A stretch of DNA of 64,000 nucleotides from Euzebya tangerina (lineage in GTDB: Bacteria > Actinomycetota > Nitriliruptoria > Euzebyales > Euzebyaceae). Where the stretch lies: contig NZ_PPDK01000001.1 in the NCBI RefSeq assembly GCF_003074135.1, positions 3,162,001 through 3,226,000 on the forward strand. The letters run 5' to 3'. Position numbers and translations under genes: made by a program. Numbering within the stretch: position 1 is the stretch's first letter; the number at the start of each line of letters is the position of its first letter. The notes below the pieces were generated by a model that had not been told where the DNA came from, did not search any database, and saw only the letters and a list, made by a program, of their open reading frames with translations. Positions 1-10,763 of the stretch are shown piece by piece.

Positions 1-27
1 CCGTCACTCCGCCCGGTCACTCCGCCC

Positions 28-1703
<1,676 letters not shown>

Positions 1704-1704
<1 letters not shown>

Positions 1705-3692
1705 CACCCGTGCGGCACGCGGATGCGGAACACGTGGACCGGGTCCTCGTGGTGCGGGTCCAGTCGGATCCAGTTGGACGACCCGTGCCAGGTCCACGAG
1801 GTGTCCCTGATGAGGTCGTGCACCAGGTAGGGACCCTCGAAGGTGTCCAGACCCAACTGCCACAGATCGAGGTGCACGAAGCCCTGCTGGACGTTGTGGG
1901 GGTCGAGGTTCGCTACCACCAGCAGCGCGTCCGTGGGGACGGGGCCGTTCGGCAGCCGCCGGCCACCCGCGGTCTTGGAGTAGACGATCAGTTGCTCGTT
2001 GTCGCACCCGTGGAACCAGATATTGGTCAGATCCGACAACATCTCGGGGTTGGACCGTCGGATCTCGTTCAGTCGGGTGATGAATGGCGCGATCGAGTGG
2101 TCGACGTCGAAGTTGCGCGGCCGATAGGCGTACTTCTCGGAGTTCAGGTACTCCTCGCTGCCGGGTCGGACCGGCACGTGCTCCAGCAGCTCATAGCCTG
2201 AGTACATCCCGTAGTTCGGGCTCATCGTCGCCGCCAGGGTCGCCCGGACCTTGAACGCCGCAGGCGCACCGGACTGCAGGTACTCGTGCAGGATGTCAGG
2301 GGTGTTCGGCCAGAAGTTCGGCCGGTAGTAGTTGGCCATCGGGCCGTGCGCCAACTCGGTCAGGTAGGTCTCGAGCTCCCACCTGGTGTTGCGCCACGTG
2401 AAGTAGGTGTAGGACTGCGTGAACCCGACCTTGGCCAGTTGCTGCATCATGTGCGGCTTCGTGAACGCCTCGGCTAGGAAGATGACATCGGGGTCGCTCG
2501 CGTGGATCTCGGCGATCACCCACTCCCAGAAGGGCACTGCCTTGGTGTGGGGATTGTCGACCCGGAAGATCTTCACGCCACGGGCGATCCAGAACTCGAG
2601 GATCCGCTTGAGCTCAGCGATCAGTCCGTCGAGGTCGGGGGTGTCGAAGGAGATCGGGTAGATGTCCTGGTACTTCTTCGGCGGGTTCTCCGCATAGGCG
2701 ATCGAACCGTCCGGCTTGTGGTCGAACCACTCCGGATGCTCGGTGACCCAGGGGTGGTCGGGGGAGCACTGGATGGCGTAGTCGAGGGCGATCTCCAGGC
2801 CGGACGCCTCGGCGGCGGCCAGGAAGTGGTCGAAGTCCTCCAGGGTGCCGAGATCGGGGTGGACTGACATGTGCCCGCCCGCCTCCGAGCCGATCGCCCA
2901 GGGAACACCAGGGTCGTCCGGTCCCGGGTTGAGCGTGTTGTTGGGGCCCTTGCGATGGCTGGTGCCGATCGGGTGGATCGGTGGCAGGTAGAGGACGTCG
3001 AAGCCCATGGCCGCGACCTCGGGCAGCCGTGCCTCAGCCTGTCTGAACGTGCCGCTGGACGTCCCGTCGGACCCGATCGAGCGGGGGAAGAACTCATACC
3101 AGGCGCTGAAGCCCGCCTTCTCGCGATCGACCCACAGCGGCATCGTCATCGACGGGGTCAGGTCGCGCCGGTCCGGGTGGCGGGCGAGGGTGGCCAACAA
3201 CTCCTCGTCGCGGGCGACGTCCACCCTGGCCGGGGTGGGCAGGCTGCTGTCCCGCAGGCGCTGCGCGGCCTGTTCGAGGAGTTCGGGGGCCGGGGAGGGT
3301 ACGCCGGCGGGCTTGGCGTGGGATTCGAGCAGGATCGCGCCCTGCTCGAACTCGAGGGCGAGGTCGGCCACACCTGCCCGGTGCTTCTTGACCAGCCCGT
3401 CCAGCCATGAGGCGTAGTGGTCGGTCCAACCGATGATCTCATACACCCACGATCCGACGCTGTCGACCTCGAACGATCCGGCGAAGCCGTCCTGCTCGGT
3501 GCGCCGCAGCGGTGCCTCGTCCCACTGAGTGGCGTCCTCGCGGCGATAGCGGACACCTGCCGCCACCATGGCGTGTCCCTCGCGGAAAAGGGTGGCTGAG
3601 ACGTCGACACGCCGTCCCACCGTGGTCTTGACCGGATACCGACCTCCGTCGACGGCGGGGGTGATGCTGGCGATCTGGATGCGGTGCTTCAC
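1704..3692 (-). CDS. glgE: Alpha-1,4-glucan:maltose-1-phosphate maltosyltransferase GlgE
   Basis: Extends alpha-1,4-glucan with maltosyl units from maltose-1-phosphate (GH13_3). The 662 residues begin with a beta-sandwich domain (about 1-110), followed by the catalytic barrel. Visible residues are nucleophile Asp379 in FRVDNPHTK and acid/base Glu408 in FLAEAFTKP, 29 residues apart as in the Streptomyces enzyme. The motif [14 protein letters not shown] is characteristic. The start is a GTG at 3692 with an AGTTGAAGG purine run directly against it, so the ribosome site is not convincing. It is the first gene of a glgE-treS unit and is divergent from glgP across only 72 bp. Together the three genes handle trehalose-derived and stored glucan. 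Confidence 0.95.
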
Positions 3693-3752
3693 CCTTCAAC
3701 TTCTAGAGCATCGGGTCGAACCCTGCATGGTGATTGGCAACACGGCCACGGA

Positions 3753-3764
3753 TAGCCTCACCCC
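3753..3764 (+). promoter_or_regulatory. Leaderless-type -10 element of glgP
   Basis: TAGCCT ends six bases before the glgP ATG. There is no Shine-Dalgarno sequence in the gap, so transcription probably starts at the start codon. Confidence 0.6.
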
Positions 3765-6323
3765 ATGGTCAAAGCCGTCCGCACATTTCGTGTCACCCCG
3801 TCTCTCCCGCCGCAGCTCGCACCGCTGACGGAGCTCGCCGGCAACTTCCGTTGGGTCTGGGATCCGGGAACCCGTGAGATCTTCGAGTGGGCCGACCGGA
3901 CGTTGTGGCAGGAGGTCGGCGGCAACCCGACCGCGTTCCTGGGGCGTCTCTCTGCAGCACGACTGGCCGAGCTCTCGACCGATACCGCGTTCCTCAGTCG
4001 GGTCGACGCGGTGCGAAAGGACCTGCAGAGCTACCTGACCGGCTCTCGTTGGGCCCAGTCGCAGGACCCGGCGCCGCCCGCCGTGGCCTACTTCTCCGCA
4101 GAGTTCGGCATCACCGAGGTGATGCAGGTCTACTCCGGCGGCCTGGGAGTGCTGGCCGGTGACCACCTGAAGGCCGCGAGCGACCTGGGCCTGCCGCTGG
4201 TCGGCATCGGGCTGCTGTACCGGCACGGCTACTTCCGCCAGCTCCTCGACGCCGACGGCTGGCAGCGCGAGCAGTACCCGGACCTGAATCCCTATGACCT
4301 GCCCCTGACCCGCTTGGAGGACGAAGCCGGCAGCCGGCTTCTGGTGGAGGTCGAGTTGGCCGGCCGGACCGTCGCCGCGCAGATCTGGAAGGCCGATGTC
4401 GGGCGCGTCCCCCTGCTGCTGCTGGACACCGACATCGACGTCAACCACCCGGACGACCGACAGGTCACCGACCGGCTCTACGGCGGCGATGCGGAGCACC
4501 GCCTGCGCCAGGAGATCGTCCTCGGCATCGGTGGTGTGCGGGCCCTGGAGGTGGCCCGTCAGGCCGGCGCCGTCACGATCGATCCGGTGGTCTTCCACGC
4601 GAACGAGGGTCACGCCGGCTTCCTGCAGTTCGAGCGGATCCTGCGACTGATGCGGGACGGGCTGGACTTCGACCAGGCCATCGAGACCGCACGAGCGTCG
4701 GTTCTGTTCACCACCCACACGCCGGTTCCTGCTGGCATCGACCGGTTCGACCGCGGTCTCATGGAGGCCTACTTCAGCGGCTTCGCGGAGCAGGCGGGCG
4801 TCTCGATCGAGCAGGTGCTGAAGCTCGGTCAGGAGCCTGGCGACGACGGTCTGGGCGTCTACAACATGGCCATGATGGGCCTGCGACTGTCGGCCGGAGC
4901 CAACGGGGTGTCGAAGCTGCACGGCCAGGTCTCTCGTGGGATGTTCGCCGACCTGTGGCCCGGCGTCGAGCCGGACGAGGTCCCCATCACCTCGATCACG
5001 AATGGCGTCCACGCCTCGACCTGGACGGGGGAGGAGATGACGGCGGTCTACGACCGGGTCCTCTCACCGGACTGGTCGCACAACCCCGAGGCGTGGAAGC
5101 TCACCCACAACATCACCGACGACCAGATCTGGCGGGCCCGCGGTCGGGCGCGGGAGCGTCTCGTGACCACAGCCCGCACGTGGGCCCGGCAGCAGGCCGA
5201 GCGCCGAGGCGAATCCTCGAGCACGCTGGCGTGGACCGAGTCGATCCTCGACCCCGACGCGCTGACCATCGGGTTCGCCCGTCGGTTCGCCACCTACAAG
5301 CGGGCCACGCTGCTGCTCAGCCAGCCGGACCGGCTCCGCGCCATGCTGGCCTCCACCGAGCGGCCCATCCAGTTCATCTTCAGCGGCAAAGCGCACCCGA
5401 AGGACGACGGTGGAAAGGGCCTGATCCGGGAGATCATGAAGTTCTCCAACGAGGAGGGCATCCGTGACCGGGTGCTGTTCGTCGAGGACTACGACATGGC
5501 CATCGCCCGCACGATGTTGGCCGGGTGTGACGTGTGGCTCAACAATCCCCGGCGGCCGCACGAGGCCAGTGGGACCAGCGGTGAGAAGTCCGTGCTCAAC
5601 GGCGGGCTGCACGCATCGGTGCTCGACGGCTGGTGGGACGAGATGTACGTGCCGGCTGGCAATCTCACCCCGCCGAACGGCTTCGCGATCGGCAGCCGGA
5701 CCCACCACCCGGATCCGGACCAGCAGGACGCCGCCGACGCCGCGGCGCTGTTCGACCTGCTGGAGCGAATCATCATCCCGACGTTCTACGACCGGAGTGA
5801 CGGGCCGTTGCCTCGCCGGTGGTTGGCGTGCGTCCGGGCATCGCTCACGACCAACGGGCCCAAGGTGCTGGCCTCCCGGATGGTCCAGGACTACGCCACC
5901 GAGCTGTACACCCCGGTCGCGATCCGAGCTGAGCGCCTGACCGCGGACGGCGGCAAGCGGGCGCTCGAGTTGGCTGCCTGGCGAGGCCACCTGGCCACCC
6001 ACTGGTCGGACGTGTCCATCGACAAGGTCGAACTGGACCACCGGGCCGGAGCGCTGGGTGACACACGTGAGGTGGCTGTTGATGTGACGCTCGGCTCGGT
6101 CGCGCCCGAGGATGTCGAGGTCCAGATCGTCCACGGCCCGCTGAATGCCGACGGCACCATCCAGTCGGCAACGGTGCAGTCCCTGAAGGGTGGCAACGGC
6201 CGCTACTCAGGTGTGATGGACCTCGACACCAGCGGTGAGTACGGCTTGACGGCCCGTGTGGTCCCGCGCCACGAAGACCTGCGCAGCTGGGCCGACACCG
6301 GCCTGGTCACCTGGGCGCCGTAG
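3765..6323 (+). CDS. glgP: Alpha-glucan phosphorylase, DUF3417-containing GT35 type
   Basis: Phosphorolyses alpha-1,4-glucan to glucose-1-phosphate using pyridoxal phosphate. The 852-residue length is that of the actinobacterial/thermophile class. It starts with a DUF3417-like segment (LAGNFRWVWDPGTREIFEW, about 17-36), then the phosphorylase core with FSAEFGITE and YSGGLGVLAGDHLKAASDLG. The PLP-binding lysine should be Lys608 in ASGTSGEKSVLNGG, followed by LDGWWDEMY. A C-terminal beta-rich domain (about 730-852) is also normal for this class. It is divergent from glgE-treS, so glucan synthesis and breakdown share an intergenic region. Confidence 0.93.
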   Translation: MVKAVRTFRVTPSLPPQLAPLTELAGNFRWVWDPGTREIFEWADRTLWQEVGGNPTAFLGRLSAARLAELSTDTAFLSRVDAVRKDLQSYLTGSRWAQSQDPAPPAVAYFSAEFGITEVMQVYSGGLGVLAGDHLKAASDLGLPLVGIGLLYRHGYFRQLLDADGWQREQYPDLNPYDLPLTRLEDEAGSRLLVEVELAGRTVAAQIWKADVGRVPLLLLDTDIDVNHPDDRQVTDRLYGGDAEHRLRQEIVLGIGGVRALEVARQAGAVTIDPVVFHANEGHAGFLQFERILRLMRDGLDFDQAIETARASVLFTTHTPVPAGIDRFDRGLMEAYFSGFAEQAGVSIEQVLKLGQEPGDDGLGVYNMAMMGLRLSAGANGVSKLHGQVSRGMFADLWPGVEPDEVPITSITNGVHASTWTGEEMTAVYDRVLSPDWSHNPEAWKLTHNITDDQIWRARGRARERLVTTARTWARQQAERRGESSSTLAWTESILDPDALTIGFARRFATYKRATLLLSQPDRLRAMLASTERPIQFIFSGKAHPKDDGGKGLIREIMKFSNEEGIRDRVLFVEDYDMAIARTMLAGCDVWLNNPRRPHEASGTSGEKSVLNGGLHASVLDGWWDEMYVPAGNLTPPNGFAIGSRTHHPDPDQQDAADAAALFDLLERIIIPTFYDRSDGPLPRRWLACVRASLTTNGPKVLASRMVQDYATELYTPVAIRAERLTADGGKRALELAAWRGHLATHWSDVSIDKVELDHRAGALGDTREVAVDVTLGSVAPEDVEVQIVHGPLNADGTIQSATVQSLKGGNGRYSGVMDLDTSGEYGLTARVVPRHEDLRSWADTGLVTWAP

Positions 6324-6347
6324 CCAACGCGGCCCCCTCCCGGGGCC

Positions 6348-6561
6348 TGACTCTCGGTACACCGCGGCCTCCCCCGGCGTCCGACTTTCGGTACACAGCT
6401 GCGCGCCGACCCACTCTCAGCACACGTGCGTGGTCACATCAGCCCCGCTGGGTGACAGCAACCTCACGCGCTACACCAGCAACAGGAATCCGTGACCTGG
6501 TGTACTGACAGTCGAGTTGCAGGGGCTGCTGCGAATCGACCACCGCGTGTACCCAGAGTCG
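6348..6561. repeat. Cluster of a 15-bp repeat, three direct plus two inverted copies
   Basis: This gene-free stretch of about 308 bp between glgP and a kinase carries copies of CGACTCTCGGTACAC. Direct copies lie at 6348-6362 (14/15), 6382-6396 (14/15) and 6411-6425 (12/15); a weak one is at 6462-6476. Inverted copies lie at 6500-6514 (13/15) and 6547-6561 (14/15). In the middle, TACACCAG (6472-6479) and CTGGTGTA (6497-6504) form a perfect inverted repeat. Two opposed groups of repeated sites resemble either transposase sites at two abutting insertion-sequence ends or a regulator cluster upstream of the kinase promoter. No coding sequence is credible here. Confidence 0.7.
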
Positions 6562-6618
6562 CGCTACGGCGGTTGTTGCAGGAGGCTGACGTGAGGATTC
6601 GTTCCACGACGCGAGGAC

Positions 6619-6631
6619 TAGGCTCGGCCGT
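6619..6631 (+). promoter_or_regulatory. Leaderless-type -10 element of the propeller kinase
   Basis: TAGGCT ends seven bases before the GTG at 6632. The last repeat of the upstream cluster ends 57 bp further back. Confidence 0.6.
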
Positions 6632-8743
6632 GTGAGCCTTGCCACGATCGCCGTACCCGGATATCGCCTGGACCGGATCCTCGGTCGTGGCGGGTTCGGG
6701 ATCGTGTGGCTGGCGACCAGGGAGGCCGACGGACAGACCGTTGCGGTCAAGGTCCTGCACCGCCTGATGGACCCGACATCTGCGGCACGGTTCGACGACG
6801 AGATCCAGACGATGGGCACCCTGGCCTGGCATCCCAACATCGTCCAGATCCAGGACGCCGGCAGGGTCCACCCCGCGGGGGAGGACGGGGAGGCCGGACA
6901 GGCGTTCATCGCGATGGAGTACCTGCCGGGCGGCTCGCTGGGTGACCGGCTCCGGAGCCACGGTCCCGCCCCCGTGCCCGACGTCATCGCGACCGGCATG
7001 CAGGCGGCGACCGGTCTGCAGGTCGCTCACAACGCGGGTGTGCTGCACCGCGACGTCAAGCCGGACAACCTGCTGATTGGGGGATCCGCTGCGGGTGGTG
7101 GTGCTGGCGCGGGTGAGATCATCAAGGTGAGCGACTTCGGCATCGCGGTGTCGGCCTCGGGGGCGTCGGGGTCCCGGGGCGCCACGGGAACGCTGGCCTA
7201 CAGCGCCCCCGAGCTCCTCGGAGGCGGCTCGGCGTCGGTGGCGTCGGACGTCTACGCGCTGGGTGCGACCCTGTACGCCCTGCTGACCGGCGAGGCGGCC
7301 TTCCACCGGCAGACCGACGAGTCGCCGGCCGCGCTGATCCTTCGCGCCTACACCCAGCCGGTCCCCGATGTCAGGGACCGTGGCGTCCCGGCCGCGCTGG
7401 CCCACGTGATCGAGCGCGCGATGGCCAAGCAGCCGGAGGACCGGCCTGCCTCGGCCGAGGCTCTGGCGTTGGAACTCGCCGGCGCGGCCCGGACCCTCGG
7501 CCTCCCGGTCCCCGCCGTGGCACCGGCCGGTCGCCCGACGCCGGCAGCGGCCCCGGCCTTCACCCCGCCTCCGGAGGAGCGAGCCAAGGCGCAACGTCTG
7601 ACCAGGCTGACCCGCCGCGTGGGCGCCGTCGCCATGGCGCTCATCGCCGTCGCCTTCATCGGCGTGTCCACCTTCACCGGCCAATCGGAGGACGCGGCCG
7701 CGCCACCACCGGAGGACGCCTCGGTCGAGGCACCGGCCGCCGATGAGGCCGCGGCCGATGAAGCCGCGGCCGATCCGGCCGAGGGTGCGGACCAGGGCGA
7801 GGGTGAGGCCCCGCCTGTCGCCGCAACGCCCCTTCCCGCCGAGCCCGCGCCCCAGCCGAGCAGCAACGCTGACGAGGGCGGTGGCGACGATCAGGCGGAG
7901 CAGGATGACCTCCAGGAGGCGGTGCCACCCCCGCCAGCCGCACCCCCTCCGCCGGCTCCTGCGCCCCCGCTGCAAGCGGTGGCCGTGCCGCTGGACCCCG
8001 AGGTGCTGGCTGGCGGAGATGGGCAGGTGTACGTCGCCGACGGTCAGGAGATCGTCGTGGTGGACCTGGAGACCGGCGCGGCCGAGGTCCTGGCCTCAGG
8101 CGCCGACGTCCTCGACCTCGTGACGCTTGGAGGTCGAGCAGCAGCGCTGCTGACGGACGGTGCGGTGATCGAGATCGCGGCCGACGGCTCGGTCCGCAGC
8201 CCCGACCTTGCCGCCACGGCCATCGCGTCGGTGGGACAGTCCCTGTTCGTCGCCACCGACGACGGTCTGGTTCGGGTCGACGCCGACGGCGCTCAGACCA
8301 GGGTGGCGGAGGAGCGCTTCGTCTCGCTCGCCGCCGGCCCGCGGACCATCTGGGGTGTCACCGGTGGCGGGGGACTGGTGTCGCTCGACCTGAGGGCCGG
8401 CGCCGCAGCGGTCGGAGTCCGGATCGATCCGCTGCTGGGCTCCATTCGCGCCATCGCGGTCGCGTCCGACGGAACGCTGGTCCTCGGCACTGACGAGGGG
8501 GTCCAGCAGGTCGATCTCGAGGGCACGGTCACACCGCTGGGCCCTGTCGTGGTGGATGACCTGGTCGTCGGCCCTGACGACACGATCTACGGCCTGTCGG
8601 CTGGGGCGGTCGGCGTCCTCGGGCCGGCGGAGACCTTCTCGACCATCGCGGTCGGAGGCCCGGCCACGGCCATCGCGGCAGACGACGACGGGTTGGTGGT
8701 CGGCGTCTCCGATCCGCCGAGGGTGGCTCGCCCCGGTGGCTGA
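6632..8743 (+). CDS. Transmembrane Ser/Thr protein kinase with extracellular beta-propeller-like domain
   Basis: A 703-residue receptor-type kinase. The kinase domain (about 9-280) has the glycine loop GRGGFGIV, Lys40 in VAVKVL, HRDVKPDN with catalytic Asp141, DFG at Asp168 and SAPE. A juxtamembrane linker leads to one membrane helix (about 329-347), then an Ala/Glu/Asp and Pro-rich stalk. The C-terminal part (about 445-703) is made of short repeated beta units such as GGDGQVYVADG, ADDGLVRVDADG and GTDEGVQQVD, as in a propeller. The layout resembles mycobacterial PknD, with an outside sensor and an inside kinase. The GTG start follows a TAGGCT hexamer. The ligand and substrates are unknown. 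Confidence 0.88.
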   Translation: MSLATIAVPGYRLDRILGRGGFGIVWLATREADGQTVAVKVLHRLMDPTSAARFDDEIQTMGTLAWHPNIVQIQDAGRVHPAGEDGEAGQAFIAMEYLPGGSLGDRLRSHGPAPVPDVIATGMQAATGLQVAHNAGVLHRDVKPDNLLIGGSAAGGGAGAGEIIKVSDFGIAVSASGASGSRGATGTLAYSAPELLGGGSASVASDVYALGATLYALLTGEAAFHRQTDESPAALILRAYTQPVPDVRDRGVPAALAHVIERAMAKQPEDRPASAEALALELAGAARTLGLPVPAVAPAGRPTPAAAPAFTPPPEERAKAQRLTRLTRRVGAVAMALIAVAFIGVSTFTGQSEDAAAPPPEDASVEAPAADEAAADEAAADPAEGADQGEGEAPPVAATPLPAEPAPQPSSNADEGGGDDQAEQDDLQEAVPPPPAAPPPPAPAPPLQAVAVPLDPEVLAGGDGQVYVADGQEIVVVDLETGAAEVLASGADVLDLVTLGGRAAALLTDGAVIEIAADGSVRSPDLAATAIASVGQSLFVATDDGLVRVDADGAQTRVAEERFVSLAAGPRTIWGVTGGGGLVSLDLRAGAAAVGVRIDPLLGSIRAIAVASDGTLVLGTDEGVQQVDLEGTVTPLGPVVVDDLVVGPDDTIYGLSAGAVGVLGPAETFSTIAVGGPATAIAADDDGLVVGVSDPPRVARPGG

Positions 8744-8765
8744 CGGCGTCGGGGCTGGTGGGTGC

Positions 8766-8778
8766 TAGCGTCCGGGTC
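8766..8778 (+). promoter_or_regulatory. Leaderless-type -10 element of the soluble kinase
   Basis: TAGCGT ends seven bases before the GTG at 8779. It decides between this GTG and another in-frame GTG at 8758, which lies upstream of the hexamer. Confidence 0.55.
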
Positions 8779-9759
8779 GTGCACCAGATTCCGGGCTACG
8801 ACGGCCTGCGCCGGATCGGATCCGGCGGGACTGCGACGGTGTACCGCGCCGTCCAGCAGCCCATCGGCCGAGAGGTCGCCCTCAAGGTCATGATGGGCAA
8901 TGCGGTCGACGCGAGGACGACGAAGCGGTTCAGCCGCGAGGCTCGCGCACTGGGCACCCTGGGGTGGCACCCCAACATCGTGGTGCTCTTCGACGCGGCC
9001 GTGACGGACGCGGCCGCGACGGGCACACCCGTTGCCTACATCGCCATGGAGTACGTGGCCGGTGGGTGTCTGGGAAACCGGGGTCAGGTGACACCGGAGG
9101 AGGTGACGTCGATCGGGATCCGCATCGCCGGCGCCCTCCACTGCGCCCACCGGGCGGGAGTCGTCCACCGCGACGTCAAGCCGGCCAACATCCTGATCGA
9201 TGTCCTCGGCCAGGTGAAGCTGGCGGACTTCGGAATCTCCGGCCTCATCGACGCCACGTACACGACCGGTGGCGGTATGACCCTGGGACACGTCCCGCCC
9301 GAGGTGGTCGACGGCGGGACCGCTGACGCCCGCAGCGACGTCTACTCGCTGGCTTCGACCCTCTTCGCCCTCCTCGCCGGTCAGGCACCGTTCCAGACCG
9401 AGAACCCTGAGGCGATCGGCCTGATGATGCTGGCCATCATGGATCAGCCGCCGCCCGACCTGCGTGCGTCGGGTGTCCCGGACGCACTGGCCATGGCCAT
9501 CGAGGCCGGCCTGGCGAAGCTTCCGGCTGACCGTCCGCAGACCGCAGCGGCGTTCGGCGAGATGCTCCAGGACGTGGAGCGCGCCCAGGGGTGGCCGCAC
9601 ACCCCCTTGCCGCTGCCCGGCGTCGAGCAGAGCGCGACTCCGCCCGAGGACACGCCACCGGTCTCTCCGCCAGCGGCGTACCCGCCTCCACCGCTGTCGG
9701 AGTCTCCTGGACCGACGTCGGAGACCATTCGGATGACGGAGCTGCCGCCCCTGGAGTAG
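8779..9759 (+). CDS. Soluble Ser/Thr protein kinase
   Basis: A 326-residue kinase without a membrane helix, 35 bp after the propeller kinase on the same strand. The ATP site is intact: GSGGTATVY, Lys36 in VALKVM, HRDVKPAN with Asp132 and DFG at Asp150. The usual APE after the activation segment reads PPE (GHVPPEVV). The C-terminal 60 residues are rich in Pro, Ser and Thr and end SETIRMTELPPLE, which leaves possible phosphorylation sites. The first 100 residues resemble those of the upstream kinase (ALGTLGWHPNIV against TMGTLAWHPNIV), so the pair may come from a duplication. It may relay a signal from the receptor kinase; this is inference. Confidence 0.85.
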   Translation: MHQIPGYDGLRRIGSGGTATVYRAVQQPIGREVALKVMMGNAVDARTTKRFSREARALGTLGWHPNIVVLFDAAVTDAAATGTPVAYIAMEYVAGGCLGNRGQVTPEEVTSIGIRIAGALHCAHRAGVVHRDVKPANILIDVLGQVKLADFGISGLIDATYTTGGGMTLGHVPPEVVDGGTADARSDVYSLASTLFALLAGQAPFQTENPEAIGLMMLAIMDQPPPDLRASGVPDALAMAIEAGLAKLPADRPQTAAAFGEMLQDVERAQGWPHTPLPLPGVEQSATPPEDTPPVSPPAAYPPPPLSESPGPTSETIRMTELPPLE

Positions 9760-10734
9760 CTACTCGTGGCCCAGCGTCGGGCGTGGCTGGTACGGGGCGC
9801 CCAGTGCCTCGAGCTCCTGCTCCTCGAGCACCAGATCCGCGGCAGCCACGGCGTCCTCCAGGTGTGCCAGCTTCGTTGCCCCGACGATCGGTGCGGTGAC
9901 CGTCGGCTGGTGAAGCAGCCAGGCGAGGGCGACCTGGGCTCGCGAGACCCCATGGGCCTCAGCAACCCTCCCCACCTCGTCCAGGATCGCAGCCTCCTCG
10001 TCCGACCCGAAGAGGTGGGGTGTGAACTGGTCGGATCTGCTGCGTGTGGTGGAGGTGTCGGCCGGGGGCCGGGCCAGGACGCCGCGGGCCAGCGGCGACC
10101 AGGGCAGCACTCCCACACCCATGTCGGCGCACTGGGGCAGCATCTCCCGCTCCTCCTCCCGGTACAGCAGGTTGTAGTGGTTCTGCATCGTGACGAACGG
10201 CGTCCAGCCGTTCATGACCGCGACGTGCTGCGCCTTGGCGAACTGCCACGCCGCCATGGACGAGGCGCCGAGGTACCGGACCTTGCCGGCCCGCACGAGA
10301 TCGTCGAGCGCCTGCATGGTCTCCTCGATCGGCGTCTCGGGGTCGAACCGGTGGATCTGGTACAGGTCGATGTGATCCAGGTCCAGCCGTCGGAGGGAGG
10401 CATCGACCGCATCCATGATGTGGCCCCGCGATAGACCACCGTCGTTGGGTCCCTCACCGAGCGGGAACCGGACCTTCGTCGCGACCACGTACTCCTCGCG
10501 GCGGCTGAAGACCTCCTTCAGCAGCCTCCCGGTCACCTCTTCGCTGACCCCGAGGGAGTACATGTCCGCGGTGTCGAAGAAGGTGATGCCAGCCTCGGCA
10601 GCGGACTCGATGAACGGCAGGGAGTCCGCCTCGGACAGCACCCAGTCCCGCCAGCCCGGATCGCCGTAGCTCATCATGCCGAGGCAGATCTTCGAGACCT
10701 TCAGGCCGGTCGTTCCCAGTCGCACGTAGTCCAT
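9760..10734 (-). CDS. Aldo/keto reductase
   Basis: A 324-residue NADPH-dependent aldo/keto reductase of the bacterial YajO/voltage-channel-beta-like group. The catalytic tetrad is present: Asp54 and Tyr59 in FFDTADMYSLG, Lys87 in VATKVRF and His128 in YQIHRF. The substrate cannot be predicted. Its TAG stop abuts the TAG of the convergent kinase with no base between them. The ATG is preceded by TAGGGT six bases upstream, within an 18-base sequence identical to the one before the next gene (start 11645). Confidence 0.88.
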   Translation of the reverse strand: MDYVRLGTTGLKVSKICLGMMSYGDPGWRDWVLSEADSLPFIESAAEAGITFFDTADMYSLGVSEEVTGRLLKEVFSRREEYVVATKVRFPLGEGPNDGGLSRGHIMDAVDASLRRLDLDHIDLYQIHRFDPETPIEETMQALDDLVRAGKVRYLGASSMAAWQFAKAQHVAVMNGWTPFVTMQNHYNLLYREEEREMLPQCADMGVGVLPWSPLARGVLARPPADTSTTRSRSDQFTPHLFGSDEEAAILDEVGRVAEAHGVSRAQVALAWLLHQPTVTAPIVGATKLAHLEDAVAAADLVLEEQELEALGAPYQPRPTLGHE

Positions 10735-10749
10735 GCCAGCACCCTACGT
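10735..10749 (-). promoter_or_regulatory. -10 element of the aldo/keto reductase, copy of a shared start cassette
   Basis: On the minus strand ACGTAGGGTGCTGGCATG spans 10749-10732 and includes the start codon. The identical 18 bases are found at 11660-11643. Confidence 0.6.
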
Positions 10750-10763
10750 GCTGTCGTGAGGTG

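Noticed and set aside
1-27. Repeated CACTCCGCCC bases at the window edge
   Set aside because: Too short and cut by the edge to interpret.
3696-5012. Long open frame on the strand opposite glgP
   Set aside because: It is the antisense of a clear glycogen phosphorylase; high G+C gives long antisense frames, and the translation lacks any recognisable domain.
6464-7975. 503-codon frame on the minus strand through the repeat cluster and kinase
   Set aside because: Arg/Gly-rich translation with no domain, opposite an intact kinase gene.
9757-9762. Abutting TAG stops of convergent genes as a special signal
   Set aside because: TAGCTA is simply two stops side by side; no hairpin or repeat supports a function.
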